The position numbers were made by a program, and so were the translations under genes. Shown piece by piece: positions 26,904 through 28,054 of a stretch of 28,054 bases of DNA. The stretch lies in the IMG/VR virus record IMGVR_UViG_3300027733_000171, positions 1-28,054 of that record, one strand, 5' to 3'. Below the pieces are notes generated by a model. It was given only the letters and a program-made list of their open reading frames with translations, was not told the origin of the DNA and did not search any database. The stretch's first letter is position 1, and each line of letters opens with the position of its first letter. Source of the DNA: a virus.

Positions 26904-28054
26904 TCAAGCCGCGTAGGGGTTCACGACCGTGCGCGGCGGCGCTGGTTCGCGGATCTCAGTCTTCGCTTTTACCGCAGACAGCATGTTCTTGTCCATCATC
27001 AGGCGGATCGCCTGCGTGGTGCTGTCGACGAAGTCGTCGTGCTTCAGGCTGCCTGAGCCCGTGAAGCTGCAGAGCTGGTGCAGCAGGTCGTCGGTCCACG
27101 TCCGCGCCCTGCCCGGGAACTTGTCGCTCTCGGGCAGCCACACCTGACGCCGGGCGAAGACGGGCGAGACGATGTGCAGGCGCGTCAGCTTGTCGGCGCG
27201 CCCGGGGTTGTAGGCGTATGAGGCGACGCCCTCGCGGTCGAGCACCTGACGCAGGCTGATGCCGCTGCCCTTGTCCTCGATCACGACAATGTCGGGCTTG
27301 CGGCCCGACGTCACCGGCTTGGCGCTGCCGAGCAGGGGCTTGATCAGGGCGGTGTCTTGGTCGTCGCCGTATGCCGTGTTCAGCTCGCGCTTCACCCGCT
27401 TGACCAGCTCCGGCAGGCCGAGCTGCTCCTGCCAGCAGTCCAGCAGCAGGACGTGCGATCGCTCGTCGATCGAGCCATCGGGCATCTTGACCTTGTGCCT
27501 AAATCCGCCCCAGACCGTGCAGGCGCTGTAGTCGGGGTCGTGGCTCTTGCGGTCGGTGGTCGCCTCGGTGAACGCCGTGTCCAAGCTCATGACGATCCAG
27601 TCGAACACCGGCAGCGGCTTCTTGGCCGACCAGAGACGCAGCCAGCTCCGCTTTATGACGCCGCTCTCCTCGGGGTCGATCAGCTCGCCCTCCAGCTCTT
27701 GGCGGCCGATGACCGTCCCCTCGAACTGGGCGAGCTGGTCGAAGAAGCTCTGCGGCAGGTTGGCCTTGTTGTCGTAGGTGCTGCCCCGCACAAGGAAGCG
27801 GTTGGCCTTGGGCTCGGCCAAGCGCCTGACCAGCTCGATGGGCTTGGGCGTGGTGGTCCACAGGATCCGGGGCCGGTCGCCGAGGCGCAGGCCCATGAGC
27901 GCCATGTCCCACGTCTCCTGCGGGTATTGCCACGCGGCGAGCTCGTCGCACCATATGTCGGCGTGCTGCGGGCCGCGCAGGCGCTCGGGCTTCTCGGCCG
28001 TGAAGCCGCGGATCGTGGCGATCTTGCCGCTCAGGGTGCGCACCTGCACGATCA
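26904..28054 (-). CDS. terL: Terminase large subunit, C-terminal part, cut by window edge
   Basis: The frame is open to the last base of the window; the N-terminal part (Walker A region) lies outside. Visible: ADIWCDELAAW, a Walker B hydrophobic stretch ending in DE; TTTPKP, the ATPase coupling motif; then the RNase-H-like nuclease with D in MSLDTAF, E in VVIEDKGSG and D in KHDDFVDST as the likely metal-binding residues. The protein packages DNA into the head through the portal and cuts it. It ends in VVNPYAA; the TGA is 7 bases before the portal ATG. The small subunit would be to the right. Confidence 0.92.
   Translation of the reverse strand, partial: IVQVRTLSGKIATIRGFTAEKPERLRGPQHADIWCDELAAWQYPQETWDMALMGLRLGDRPRILWTTTPKPIELVRRLAEPKANRFLVRGSTYDNKANLPQSFFDQLAQFEGTVIGRQELEGELIDPEESGVIKRSWLRLWSAKKPLPVFDWIVMSLDTAFTEATTDRKSHDPDYSACTVWGGFRHKVKMPDGSIDERSHVLLLDCWQEQLGLPELVKRVKRELNTAYGDDQDTALIKPLLGSAKPVTSGRKPDIVVIEDKGSGISLRQVLDREGVASYAYNPGRADKLTRLHIVSPVFARRQVWLPESDKFPGRARTWTDDLLHQLCSFTGSGSLKHDDFVDSTTQAIRLMMDKNMLSAVKAKTEIREPAPPRTVVNPYAA

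Noticed and set aside
25709-27064. Long plus-strand open frame (451 aa) opposite portal and terminase
   Set aside because: It is antisense to two clear genes. Its residues are typical of the reverse complement of GC-rich coding DNA and it shows no motif or ribosome site.

Overview
The window is a contiguous piece of a tailed-phage genome (Caudoviricetes). Every gene I can support is on the minus strand, so the order of transcription runs from the right edge to the left edge. It holds most of the late (virion and lysis) half of the genome. There are no replication, integrase, tRNA or clearly bacterial genes. No tape-measure, tail-sheath or tail-tube gene is seen after the capsid gene. That suggests a short-tailed (podovirus-like) phage of the kind common in aquatic samples, but this is inference. 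DNA is GC-rich in the head and lysis genes and visibly more AT-rich in the middle fibre genes. The host cannot be read from the sequence; a GC-rich Gram-negative bacterium is the likeliest guess.

Layout, right to left. (1) Packaging and head, 28054-20446: large terminase (cut by the window edge), an 863-aa portal, two tiny genes, a GroES-like co-chaperonin, an acidic coiled-coil scaffold, a conserved unknown, a probable decoration protein and the major capsid protein, closed by a hairpin. (2) Head/tail accessory genes, 20312-15992: small structural proteins, a Pro-rich protein with a conserved C-terminus, a DUF6496-like basic protein, a probable head-tail adaptor, and a tandem pair of small CxxC proteins. 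(3) Fibre region, 15995-4965: a 1011-aa fibre with two collagen-like stretches, three fibres with S74-type C-terminal chaperone domains, several small virion-type or unknown proteins, a predicted exported Cys-rich protein, and a 554-aa glycine-rich adhesin-like protein. Many of these genes are joined by stop/start overlaps. (4) Modification and lysis region, 4971-1: conserved unknowns, two different 2-oxoglutarate/Fe(II) oxygenases, a small conserved partner, a membrane-protein gene broken by an in-frame amber codon, a methyltransferase-glycosyltransferase-TPR fusion, a holin-like protein and the start of a GH24 endolysin.

The points I find most interesting are: collagen-like (Gly-Pro-Thr) fibres on the same late strand as two Fe(II)/2OG oxygenases and a glycosyltransferase, which suggests a phage-encoded system that hydroxylates and glycosylates its own fibres (hypothesis); the amber-interrupted gene; the phage co-chaperonin in the head operon; and a near-identical short sequence in four successive fibre genes that looks like a seam for module swapping. 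No stretch longer than about 130 bases lacks a gene.
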